Source of the DNA: Pogostemon cablin
Taxonomy: Eukaryota > Streptophyta > Magnoliopsida > Lamiales > Lamiaceae
DNA: 64,000 nt
Reading direction: 5' to 3'
Assembly: GCA_023678885.1 (NCBI GenBank)
Contig: CM042970.1
Coordinates: 5,930,355-5,994,354 of the forward strand
The notes beneath the pieces were generated by a model. That model was not told the origin of the DNA. It saw only the letters and a program-made list of their open reading frames with translations, and made no database searches. The position numbers and the translations under genes were made by a program. Below are positions 12,146 to 22,905 of this stretch, in pieces (the first letter of the stretch is position 1; every line of letters begins with the position of its first letter).

Positions 12146-12178
12146 CTCCCTCCGTCTCGACTTATCCTCACCGGCACT
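12146..12178. mobile_element. Stowaway-like MITE end, truncated
   Basis: CTCCCTCCGTCTCGACTTAT preceded by TA looks like one Stowaway terminus. It is cut off where the copia-derived sequence begins at about 12179, and no matching right end was found nearby. It suggests the copia element inserted into, or recombined with, an older MITE. Confidence 0.5.
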
Positions 12179-14545
12179 GTTGATACGTATTAGAGAAAAC
12201 GTGTAGATATTTATGTATATTATTCTCAGGTTCCTTAATTTTCTCCTAAATTATTGTAACTCTTGATTGTAATTTACATTATAAATATCAATACACACAA
12301 CCACATAATTAGTGTGGTGATTTCACCAGCCTTTTATGGTATCACGCCAGCAACATCGCAATCCCTAAACAAAAAAAAAAATTTCTTCTCTCCCCTCCGG
12401 CCTCACACCAACTTTTGTTTCTGCTTCTCCCATTCTATTCCTTTCTCATCAATGGCCTCCACTACTGACTCTTTACCAATTGTTACCATGATTCATATGG
12501 TACCAATCAAGTTGAATTCATCCAATTACCTTACGTGGAATAGGCAAATCATGCCTATGCTTACTTGTTTTGATCACCTTGGGTACATTGATGGCTCCAT
12601 CCATTCATCTCCGCTCACAATCGTCGCTGATCCAGACACCGCCACAAATTCGGCTGAAGCCCCTGTACCTAATCCAGCCTACTCAACCTGGAAAACATCT
12701 GATCAAAAACTTCTCAGTGTTATATTCTCCACTCTATCCGAAGAAGCCATGGCCGAAGTTGTTGATTGTACGACGTCCGGCTTGGCTCGCACTTGAATCT
12801 GCTTTCTCTCATGCTTCTATCTCTCATGCTTTGCAACTTCGTGAAGAATTGTTGTTTCTTCGTCGTGGTAATTCAACTGTTGACGAATTTGGTCGTAAAT
12901 TTAAGCATTTATGTGACCAATTATCTTCTATTGGTCGTCCTGTCGATGACTTGGACAAAAGTCATTGGTTCCTCCGTGGACTTGTTCCTCAATTTTTGGG
13001 TTTTTTCTGACACGAGGATGTCTATGACCCCGATTCCTGCCTTTATGGATCTTTTGAACTAGGCCAAGCAACATGATCTTATTCACCGCTCAATGGAGAG
13101 CTCGGACAATACTCAACAGCCTGCATTTTTTGCTTCCAATCGGCGTTCTTCCAATACACAGCAGTTTGTCCGTCCCTCCGGCAATCGTGGCTCTTTCAGT
13201 GGACGTGGTTCATCATCTGGAAGTGGTGGACGTAAAGCTTCATGTTCCCCATTGCCAAATCTATCGTGGCGAACACTATGCGAACAAATGCCCTCAGTTT
13301 CTTCAGGGCTGCACTTCTGATTTGTCTGACAATCTTGCTCAGGCATTCAACGCAAATTGCAATGTATCTAATCCTACACCGGACTGGTATGTGGATACCG
13401 GCGCATCCTCTCATATGACGTCTCACTCGTCTGTGTTGGATTCTTCTACTCCATACATGGGTAATAATTCTGTTATTGTTGGAAATGGTTCTTCTTTACT
13501 TATCACGCGTATTGGTAATCATTTGTTCACTCCTGCTATTCGTCTACTTGATGTTTTGGTTGTTCCACACTTGACTAAGAATTTACTATCAATAAGCAAG
13601 TTAACAAATGATTATCCTATTGATGTGGTATTCTCTGCGAATTGTTTAACTATTCAGAATTGGGCAACAAAGATGGTTCTAGCTCAGGGCCGATGTGATC
13701 GAGGTTTATACGTTCTTGAATGGGAGAATTCTGCTTTGGTTGTTGCTTTGACAAATAAGACTTTGAAAGCAAGTTTTAGTTTATGGCATAATCGTTTGGG
13801 GCATGTCCCAATTTTTGTGATTCGGTTGTTGAATAAACTTGGACATTTAACTGTCACATCTTTATTACCCAACCCTGGTGTTTGTTCTTCATGTCAGTTT
13901 GCCAAAAGTAAACGTCTTTCTTTTCCACTAAATGATAAACGAGCTGATCATGTGCTTGACTTAGTACACTGCGCCAGTTTTGACTTCAGATGGCTATCGT
14001 TATTATGTTGCTTTTATTAATGACTATTCCCGCTTTACTTGGCTATATCCACTTCGTGCAAAGTCAAAATTTTTTGAGGTATTTGTGCGCTTTCATAAGT
14101 TTGTATGAAACCAGTTTTCTACCACATTAAAAGTCTTTCAAAGTGATGGTGGCTCTGAATTTGTTAATTCTCGTGTATGTGAATTTACTGCTTTGAATGG
14201 TATTATGCATCAGTTTTCCTGCCCATATACACCTCAGTAGAATGGTCGTGCCGAACGTAAGCATCGTCATATTTCTAAGTCAGGTTTATCCATGCTATTT
14301 CATGCTCATGCTCCGACTTCATTTTGGTTTGACACATTTGCAACAGCCGTCTACACTATAAACTGGTTGCCTACATCTATTTTACATGATAAATTGTCAT
14401 TTGAAGTATTGTTTGGTACTATTCATAATTACTCTATCTTTTGCCCCTTTGGTTGTCGGGTGTTTCCTTATTTGAGAGATTATGTTGTTGATAAGTTGGC
14501 TCCCCAAAGTAGATCGTGTATCTTTTTGAGCTACCGATCAAACTA
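12179..14545 (+). mobile_element. Ty1/copia retrotransposon, degenerate 5' part
   Basis: A probable 5' LTR remnant (about 12179-12325) is followed by TGGTATCACGCC (12337-12348), a degenerate initiator-Met tRNA primer site. A gag start at 12452 (LNSSNYLTWNRQI motif) shifts frame near 12790. A Pro-Int frame (13073-14020) has a damaged zinc knuckle, the protease motif WYVDTGASSHM, the pre-integrase HRLGH and CSSCQFAK motifs, and then the integrase core DYSRFTW, QSDGGSEF and NGRAERKH with two in-frame stops (about 14105 and 14238). The order protease-integrase before RT is the Ty1/copia order. The homology ends at the integrase C-terminal CRVFPYLRD block; RT, RNase H and 3' LTR are missing. Non-functional. 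Confidence 0.88.
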
Positions 14546-15761
14546 AAAGAAAGAAGAAGGTTGTTGAAGAAGACACATCTGATGTGGTGCCACCTCATGC
14601 TCCTTTTCCTTCTAGGTTTCTTCAATCTAAGAAAGTAGAGGAAGAAAAAGAAATTTTGGAAACTTTTCGCAAAATTGAGGTAAATATTTCATTACTTGAT
14701 GCAATTAAGCAAGTACCTCGATATGCTAAGTTTTTGAAGGAACTTTGCACCAACAAAATGAAGTTGAAAGGTAATGAGTTTGTGAGCGTGGGAGAAAATA
14801 TTTCTGCTGTGATTCAAAACAAATTAGCTCCTAAATGCATAGATCCAGATATGTTTGCTATCCCTTGTAAAGTTGGTAATGTGAAAATTGAGAAGACAAT
14901 GTTAGATCTAGGTGCTTCGATTATGTTACGCCTCTTTCTATTTATTCATCCTTGAATGTTGGTCCTTGAAAGAAACTGGCGTGGTTATTCAACTTGCTGA
15001 TAGATCTAATGTTTATCCTAAAGGTGTTGTAGAAGATGTGTCGGTGCAAGTTAATGATTTGATTTTTCCTGCTGATTTTTATGTGCTTGATATGGAAGAT
15101 AATGATTCATCTCATTCAATGATTTTGCTAGGAAGGCCTTTCATGAAAACATCTAGAACTGTGATTGATGTGCATAATGGTAAACTCACTATGGAGTTTT
15201 ATGGTGAAGTTATAAATTTCAATATCTATGAAGCCATGAAAAATCATAGCGATGTGTCTCATGTTTTTGCTGTGGATGTTTTTAAGCCTCCTATGAAGAA
15301 TATTTTTGAGTTGAATGATGGTGATTCGTTAAAAAATGCACCAAGTCATGAAAGCTTCATTCTTAAAAATTCTGAGAAAAATTTGAACAAATTTGAGTTT
15401 GGTGGTATTTTAAAAGATGTTATTTATAAGTTGGATGTTGTTTTGAAAGGTGTAATTTATGAGTTGAAACCATTATTACTTCCAGTTGAAGTGGTACAAA
15501 GTGATTATGGTTGATGGGTTTGGAATATCTAGACAAAGACGATAAAGAAAGGCGATTGCGGGAGGTAACCCGATGTTTAGTTTATGTTTCTTTTTATATT
15601 TTAGTGCTTACTTTCATCTTTGTGTGTTTTGGTGCAGAAGTGGAAATTTTTAATTAAGCGTGGGCACGGCTAACAGCAGGAAAATCTACTGTATCTTTGC
15701 TAAAACTTTGGAAAATTTCCTGTTGCTTAGACGTGACCACGCCTAAGAAGACTTTCGCTCA
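14546..15761 (+). mobile_element. Ty3/gypsy gag-protease fragment
   Basis: Reading frames at 14584-14955 and 14912-15514 encode the gypsy-type region with IKQVPRYAKFLKELCTNK, FAIPCKVGN, the aspartic protease motif MLDLGAS, then KETGVVIQLADRS, FPADFYVLDME and LLGRPFMKTSRTVIDVHNG. The protease is broken by frameshifts around 14925-14990. No reverse transcriptase or integrase follows. The 3' side carries AAGCGTGGGCACG and GTGACCACGCC words also found near 19955-20045, so this block and 17929-21146 look like parts of one element split by the solo LTR. The 5' boundary is an abrupt junction with copia integrase at about 14545. Confidence 0.82.
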
Positions 15762-16140
15762 CTGTATGTGATACCCGAGCTTCTCACTAGTCATGTGCCG
15801 ATATAATTTATTTTGTGTTATGTGCATTTTATAATTACGTGATAATTATATGGTAAATATTTGATAATAATGTGACAATTGTTTCTACATTTTATTTGAG
15901 ACATCCGTGATAAAAATAGTGATAATATGTGAATATATGTGTGCATAAATATTTACGTGCATTAATTTGGATACATATAATTAAATTATTTTATGTGTAT
16001 AAATATATTATTTTCTTAATTATTAAGTATCACACGTGTTCTCGTAATAATAATAGTGGTAAGAAAATGTACACGTATGTGTAATAATTTATAAATGTAT
16101 TGTATCTTAGTCATTAAGTATTGCACGTATATTCGTAATG

Positions 16141-16141
16141 G

Positions 16142-16211
<70 letters not shown>
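16141..16211. repeat. (AAT)n microsatellite
   Basis: About 22 uninterrupted TAA/AAT units inside the solo LTR. Likely length-variable. Confidence 0.95.
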
Positions 16212-16214
<3 letters not shown>

Positions 16215-17214
16215 GAAAAGAAGGCAAGTTACTGCCTGCACTCGTGGTTGATTAATATCCATGAGTTTGTTAAGGTTGGTATGTTTACATGTAAGAATGG
16301 TTATTCACAATTGCATTGCATAATTTATGTTAATAATAATAATAATAATATATTTACTATTAATAGTAAATTAGGGCGGTAGTGGGTTTTCCATTTCGCT
16401 TATAAAAGGAGACAAACCCCATTTGGGATGAACAACTATTAGCAACAAAGTTTGAAGTTAAAAAAGAGAGAGAGAGGAAGAAGGAATAGAGGTAGGAGGA
16501 GCGTCCGGAACGAGAAAATTGGAAATTAGTTATAGTTCTTCACGAGGTCTATAGTATTATGGATATTTGGAGTCCAAGTAAGTAGAAGTCAAACTACAAT
16601 GCATAAACATGCTGTTTGTGAATCATTTGTGATTAATATGTGATAATTATATTATGGATTATTTGTAATTAGTTTAATTACGTTATGAATTATTTGAGAT
16701 TAATTTGTGATATAAGTTGTGGATTTATGTGATTTGAGGAAAGTAGGGTTCATATTCAACAATATTATTTGTAAATTATTTGCGATAAATTTGCAATACA
16801 AGTTGTGAATTTATGTGATTTGAAATAATATCATTGTCCTATATAGATTTGTGTGAACAGAAACTGTTAAATATAGATCTGTATGATCTGAGAAGATATT
16901 ATTTATAAGGATTTGTGTGATCCGAAATGAAGTTATTATTCTAAAAAGGGATCGTGTGATCTAAGGTGAAATTGTTATTCTATAAATGGATTTATGTGAT
17001 TGGGGTGAAGTTGTTGTTTCAGAAGTGGATTTGTATGCATTGAAGTTAAGTTGTTGCTTTATTGTGATTAAATATTGATATTGATGTCGTAAATGGTTTA
17101 TGAAGCATATTTAATTGCCCTGATTGCATACCATGCATAATCATGAAAAGTCTTTTTTCCAAAATTAACAAGATACTAATGGTGTGAACAGCCACTATAT
17201 ATGCATCTCTGTCA

Positions 17215-17375
17215 GGGTTCGAAAAAATCATTTCCGACACTTTATTCTGGGTTCGAAAAAATCATTCCCAGTACTATATTTGGGGTTCGGAAAAATTGTT
17301 CCCAATACTCTGACAGGGTTCGAAAAAATTATTTCCGGCACTATATTCAGAATTTGGAAAAATCGTCCCCATTGA
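17215..17375. repeat. Short tandem array inside the solo LTR
   Basis: Five diverged units of about 33-36 bases, each beginning GGTTCGAAAAAAT or a variant and followed by CATTCCC-type and ACTATATT-type words. Starts are near 17215, 17251, 17284, 17318 and 17352. Confidence 0.8.
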
Positions 17376-17778
17376 GCTAATTTGGATTGCATATCATAAG
17401 TGTGTCGTGGGGATCCCGCAACGTGAACAGTTTTCAAAATAAAAAAGACCAACTAGAAAGACTAGAAAATAGGCGATAGAGAACTAAATTATTTTCATGC
17501 ACTGACATGCATGATTTCTACTTATTGAGATTTTTGTCTCACTAGTTTATGCATTATAGGTGAGCCTGATGATGATTGAGTATGTGGTGTGTTGTGTAAG
17601 CTATGGAGCTCCTTAGGGTTTTGAGCGGATGTACATAGATGACGACCTGCTGGGCTAGGCCGTGGGTTATTTTGTTTCCGCTGATGTTTTGTTATGTCAT
17701 GTAATAAGTATTGTCATGAGTTTGTCTGGATTGATGTGGTGTCAGAAACTGATGACGTATGTTAGACTACAGTTTTAA

Positions 17779-17784
<6 letters not shown>

Positions 17785-17852
<68 letters not shown>
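17785..17852. repeat. (TA)n microsatellite
   Basis: An uninterrupted TA dinucleotide run of more than 30 units near the 3' end of the solo LTR. Assembly length here may be unreliable. Confidence 0.95.
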
Positions 17853-17856
<4 letters not shown>

Positions 17857-17928
17857 TTTTATAATGATGATGTTTATATTAATTAGTATTTGAATTATAA
17901 GTTATGTAAGGTGGGTCGTGTCACTGTA

Positions 17929-19770
17929 TCTTTTGTTCATCTTTCTCAATACCTATTTTATTCTTCTTTTTTATTATATTATTATTTTATTTTAATTTTA
18001 ATAAACTCCCTTTCCCTTCTCTCATTTGACACATGTTACATCTTTCCACCTCATCTTCCTTAGAAAACTTGCTCCCAAATTCCTAAATTTCTTCTCCGCT
18101 TCCGCAACCTGATACATCCGACTTATTTTTCCAAAAATTAAAGTCGATTGCATTGGTGTTTGTCTTCTTATTTCTGTCATTCTTCTAATCGGGTGTTATA
18201 CTAGTTGTGATCTCTGAATGGGTCGCACTAAAATAAACTCTCAACCCAAATACTTGCAAAAGAAGTCCACTGCGCCAAAGAGCACGAATCCTCCTCTGTT
18301 GGATCGATTAGAATCGGAATCCCCTGCTGCTCGTAGATGTCCATCCTTTTCAGGGAAGTTCCTTACTTTCTATGTTCGTTAATTATTTTCTAGCATCTAC
18401 TTTTGAAGAATTGGGGATAATGCATCATTCAAGTGTAGGGGAGGGATTCTGTTGATGCGTTGTGGTGTTATTGGTGTATATTTTCATGATTTATTAAGAG
18501 TTTTGTTTTGCTTTGTTCTTGAATTGCTTGATTTGAAATTTGTTGTCTCTCTTCTCTTGAGAACTTGAGTCATTCGAAGCTCATCCTAGAAGATTAATTT
18601 TTATGCATGTGATAAAATGTTTTTGAATTCTCATTCGTTGATTCTTTGCAAGTTGTCATTGATAGTTGATGAAATGAGAAATACATGGATCTTCACACTT
18701 GTACCTTATTGTTTTGTGAGCTTTGAGCCTAAGAGCTATCATCATTTCTAGCTCTAATTCTTTCTTTGTGTGTTGTCATTCATGGTTGATTTTTCTAGAA
18801 TTTGCATTGTTATACATGTCTACGTTAATCCTCATCGATGAATTGGATGTGAAAATCATTAAGGACTTTAGGTTGAACCTTCTTTTGTCATTTCTTGCCA
18901 TTTCTTGAGCCTACCATGATACATTTACCCCTAGTGAGCCAACTTTGAGCCTTAAGTCTTTTTCTTCAAATTAACCGCATCACAAAGCCTTAACACCCAT
19001 TCTTTCAAACCATCTTTGAACCCTTTGATTGAAGAGTCATTTTTGCTATTAAACAAGTCCAAGTAAAGCTCCACATGATTTGTTGTAGTAGGCAAGCCAC
19101 TGTGAATAATGTTCGTTTGTGGTTGAAAAAGTTCAAAATAAATAAATAAATAAAAGAGGAAAATTTCTGAAAAAAAATCAGAAAATGCAGAAAAAAATAG
19201 GATAAAGAAAGAAAGGAAGAAAAAAATATGATGTGGTCTTGCATGTTTGGAATTATTGTAGTTATGTGGAACTTTCAAATCACTTGGTTGAGCATTACAT
19301 GAAAATGAAATAATCTCTTCGACTCTCTTTTAGCCCAAAACCTCATATCTTTTTATTCATTTAGCCACTTTACCTAAACCTCATATTACATACCCTTCTT
19401 TGAGTACTTTTGGTTATTGCATTTTGGTTCATTCATTAGGGAGAGGATGTGATATATTTGCAAGCTTATGGTAAAAGTCTTCTATGTTTTGACTTGAGAG
19501 ATCCATTAGATTCATTATGAGCCTAAACACTTTGAACATATGAGTGAATTCCTTGTGAGATGTTTAGATCTAATGTAATTTAAGTTTGATTCAATTGTTG
19601 ATGTGGCTTGCTTAATTATTGGTGGATGAGAATTCCCATTTAAAGGTTTTCATTGCATGAGAAAATATTTTTGATGAGCCAAGGAAGATGAGATTGGAAA
19701 ATGAATTTGAGGCAATAGATTTATACTTAAGCATGCTTGAGGACAAGCAATGTCTAAGTATGGGGGAATT
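17929..19770 (+). mobile_element. Ty3/gypsy 3' internal region, non-coding remnant
   Basis: Continues the gypsy element after the solo LTR. The region near 18219-18340 (ATGGGTCGCACTAAAATAAA) starts a short degenerate frame. Its right end, TGAGGACAAGCAATGTCTAA followed by GTATGGGGGAATT at 19740-19770, is a typical polypurine-tract region just before a gypsy 3' LTR. I see no reverse transcriptase or integrase motifs. Small ORFs on both strands (18723, 18952, 19005) are considered chance. Confidence 0.7.
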
Positions 19771-21146
19771 TGATAAGTCGTAAAAATGTCATATTTTCCC
19801 TTGTTTAGATGTCAATTAATCCTTAAATGTTTGTTTTAATCAAGATTTATATTTTGTAGGTATGAAAATGATTTAATTGATTCTACGGGCTAATTGGACT
19901 CTTTTTGGAAAATGATAAAGTGGAGCTACAAAGAGCGGAGTAGACTGTGCGTAAGGCGTGGCCACATCTTATTTGCTGGCGGAATCTGCAAATGCTAAAA
20001 AATATACAAAATGAAAATTGTTGTTTAGGCGTGGGCACGCCTAAGGACCTGGACTGAAATTATTAATTTAAGCGCCCAAATCTCCAAGTCTCACATACCA
20101 TATCTTATTTCCTCCTATAATTTAGGAATCTCTTATTCCTTGCACTGATTTTTGGTTATTTTAGATAGAGATTAAGGAGGAGATCAATCCCGTAAAAGAC
20201 TCCCATCACGTGATCTTCTTTCCATATCTCTATTTTTATTTTACGTTAAATATTAGGGGAAGATGTCAGGGGAGATGACAACTTTTACATCTGATTTATT
20301 TATGTATTTTACAATTGAAACGCTGTAAGACTCCTCCATGGAGATTACTCTTTGCTTTTATTCAATTATTATTGTGGTTTGCTAAATCCTTCGTCTAGTA
20401 GGATAATTGGAGGCGTGGTTCAACATTATCATGTGAGATCTAACTAGTTTTCATACTCTTTCACGTTGCATCATTTGTATAATCTCTGTGTTCGATTATA
20501 TTGTTTGGTGGATTGATTAACCTGATCACTTATTCGATTCGTGAAAATGATATGTGTCAATTAGAACGTTAAATCCGTAATTGTTTAATTATTTCTAATA
20601 CTTGTGGCAAGTAACATAATTGATTGCACCTCACTTTCGATTATTGTTATAGGGGATATGAAACCTAATATAAATTAACCTACATATGCATTTGTTGGCT
20701 AGAATTGGATCTTTCTAGGTTTAATGCAGTTGGTAAATTAAATCATACGGTCGTACCCAGGGTTGTTTATTTGGCTAGGGATTAATTAGAGGTCATACCC
20801 TAATTATCTAATAATATGGAAAGATTAAGTTGTTAGGTCGTACCAATAACTATAAACAATTTGGTGTTAATGTGAAAGAGTTATTTTTGCATCCGTGATC
20901 GTGTATGTTGAACCATTCCGAAGATTATTTTGGCTAGATATTTAATCTCGTTTAATCGCCCCACTTTACTTAATTTTAATCTTCTGCAACTCTAGTTTAA
21001 ATACATAATCAAACCCCCCAATGTTTTGTTTATTTAATTTCGTTGAATAAATATGTTTTACCAATCTCTATAGATACGATCTTGCATGTCACTATCTCTA
21101 GTAGTATTTTAGTAGGTTTATTATTTATTGGTTTTGACAACCATCA
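19771..21146 (+). mobile_element. Ty3/gypsy 3' LTR
   Basis: The LTR begins TGATAAGTCGTAAAAATG directly after the polypurine tract and probably ends GACAACCATCA at 21146, giving about 1376 bp with TG...CA ends. Within it are GGCGTGGGCACGCC palindromic words, and toward the end CCAATCTCTATAGATACGAT, which resembles the 3' part of this LTR type. A truncated Stowaway end abuts it at 21147. The 5' LTR partner is absent; the 5' side was replaced by the copia fragment. Confidence 0.72.
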
Positions 21147-21208
21147 GAAAATAAGTGTGGGACGAACAAAAATGGAAAGTATAAATATAAGTATGGGACA
21201 AAGGGAGT
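21147..21208. mobile_element. Truncated Stowaway-like MITE
   Basis: About 62 bases ending GTATGGGACAAAGGGAG before TA. In reverse complement it reads CTCCCTTTGTCCCATACTTA and then TTCGTCCCACACTTATTTTC, the same family as the 10364-10635 element. It is cut by or at the gypsy LTR end and sits back to back with the next MITE across a shared TA. Confidence 0.65.
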
Positions 21209-21210
21209 AC

Positions 21211-21422
21211 TCCCTCCGTTCCCGATAAAGATGTGCATTTATTTTTTGCACGTAGATTAAGGAGTATTATTATTTTATGTAAAGTAGGTAGATGTATTAG
21301 AGAGATGTAATGGGTAGCGGTGGGCCATTGGTGGACTCTTTTTACTAAAAAAGGAAAATGGTATAATTTGGATTGGATGCTCAATATAGTAAAATAGTGT
21401 CATTTGAGCGGGACAAAGGGAG
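21211..21422. mobile_element. Stowaway-like MITE
   Basis: 212-bp element with TA on both sides (21209-21210, 21423-21424). Ends are CTCCCTCCGTTCCCGATAAA on the left and GAGCGGGACAAAGGGAG on the right, imperfect inverted repeats. Non-coding. Confidence 0.82.
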
Positions 21423-21622
21423 TATTATTTATCTATACCGTGAAATATTTGTGTAATAGTATAACTACATGTCGAGAGCAATCTGTACTCTTATTCCAAT
21501 TATATTTTGGCAGATAGTTTTTTAATTTCTCGTCCTTCTTCCCATTTATTCTTTTACCACAGAAAATTGTCCATCAATGACGCACTTTGTGACCGATTAA
21601 CCAATTTAGTGACAATTTTATT

Positions 21623-22896
21623 GGGAAAAATACACTTTTGGTCCATAAAAAAAATTCATTTTTATTTTTGATCCCCAACCTTTTTTTGTCACAAAATTAC
21701 AACTTTGGACAACTTTGGTCCTTTCCGTTAATTTTATGAACGGACGTTACCAAAATAAAATAAACAATAATAGGTAAAATTAAAAAATAATTAAAAATAT
21801 AATAATCTGAATTCTCATTTCTATCAAAATCTCTTTCTCCGTCACCTCAAATCCAACAGAGCTTCTTCTCAACTGACCCTCTATCTTAACCTCAGATTTA
21901 ACTTCTTTTCATCCCCATCCCACCTGACCTCTTCAACAAGAAACTCGACGCCATCTTCCTCAACAACGATCTCTTCCACGGTAAAGTTCCGTCCAAACTC
22001 GATAACTCACCGGCGTCGGTGATCAACCTCGATAGGCTCAGTGGGAACATCCATTTCAGTTTAAGGGATCAAGGAAATACTATTTCACCACATCTGCTAT
22101 AAAATTCCCAATTCACACCTTTCTCTTCCTCATCCAAATTAAAAATTTCTCTGCATTGTGAATTAGTAATACCAGAAATTGAGTCAATGGCTGTGGAAAA
22201 GATTAGTTGCAGGCGGTGTGGTTCGCGGCCGGAACAGCAGCATTCATGGCGTGCATTGAACGTGTCGTTGTGGTCGATCAGACCGACAAGTTGACGAGGA
22301 AACGACACAGATCCAGCCAGAGAAAAAGGAGAAACAAGCTGAGCCGCTAATTTTTTTCTGGGTTCAACAAAAAATGCGACAGATTGATGGGGGTTCCAGA
22401 TCTACTCTATTCCTCCACCCAAATATTGACGATGTCGCTGTTGGGATCGAGGATTTGGTGGTGTCGTAGTATGGTCAGGGAATTGGGCTCGTCAGAGGCG
22501 GCGGCTACGGCGGCGCTGTCGTGGTGGTGGGCTAAACATCGCTAGAAGTGGCGATTCTTCTATTTCTTTAGTAGAGATAGTGGAAAATGACACAGAAAGA
22601 AGAGAAAGGATTTTTTAATTCAGCGCCGCCTGCCACCATCAATATCGCCGGAAATTTGTAACAATTGTGGGAGATTTGGGTTGGAGAGACGGGGTGGGGT
22701 GGGGTGGGTTGGAGAGAGACACAGTGGGTTTGGTATGTAATAAATTAAGATGGTTTAAACTAAATAAAATTATGTCTAATGGCTTAATTTGATGGACGGA
22801 ATTTACAAAATAAAGCAATGGGACCAAAAATGTTGTGGAAATGATAAAAAAATGAAATGAGATATTTTGTATGGGATCAAAAGTCCATTTTTCTCC
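21623..22896. mobile_element. Pack-MULE-like element with captured gene fragments
   Basis: 1274-bp element flanked by the perfect 9-bp duplication AATTTTATT (21614-21622, 22897-22905), the size made by Mutator-like elements. Ends are inverted: GGGAAAAATACACTTTTGGT on the left and, in reverse complement, GGAGAAAAATGGACTTTTGA on the right. There is no transposase. The interior is much more GC-rich than the flanks and includes, at 21920-22056, an open stretch reading PPDLFNKKLDAIFLNNDLF then HGKVPSKLDNSPASVINLD. That matches the leucine-rich-repeat region of LRR-extensin (LRX) cell-wall proteins. A second GC-rich part (22200-22560) also looks gene-derived but was not identified. Carrying host gene pieces between MULE-type ends is the definition of a Pack-MULE. 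Confidence 0.85.
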
Positions 22897-22905
22897 AATT
22901 TTATT

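Larger units (their letters stand above)
15767..17923. mobile_element. Solo LTR (gypsy-type), nested
   Basis: The 2157-bp block starts TGTGATACCCGAG and ends GGGTCGTGTCA. It is flanked by the 5-bp duplication CTGTA (15762-15766 and 17924-17928). No internal retroelement coding sequence is present, so this is a lone LTR left by recombination of a larger element. It contains a TATAAAAGGAGA promoter-like site near 16401, an AAT microsatellite, an array of GGTTCGAAAAAATCATT units (17215-17375) and a TA microsatellite. It interrupts the older gypsy element around it, giving an insertion order. Confidence 0.88.

Noticed and set aside
18952..19278. Minus-strand ORFs of 108 and 79 residues
   Set aside because: Phenylalanine-rich frames arising from purine-rich plus-strand DNA in the gypsy internal region; shadows rather than genes.
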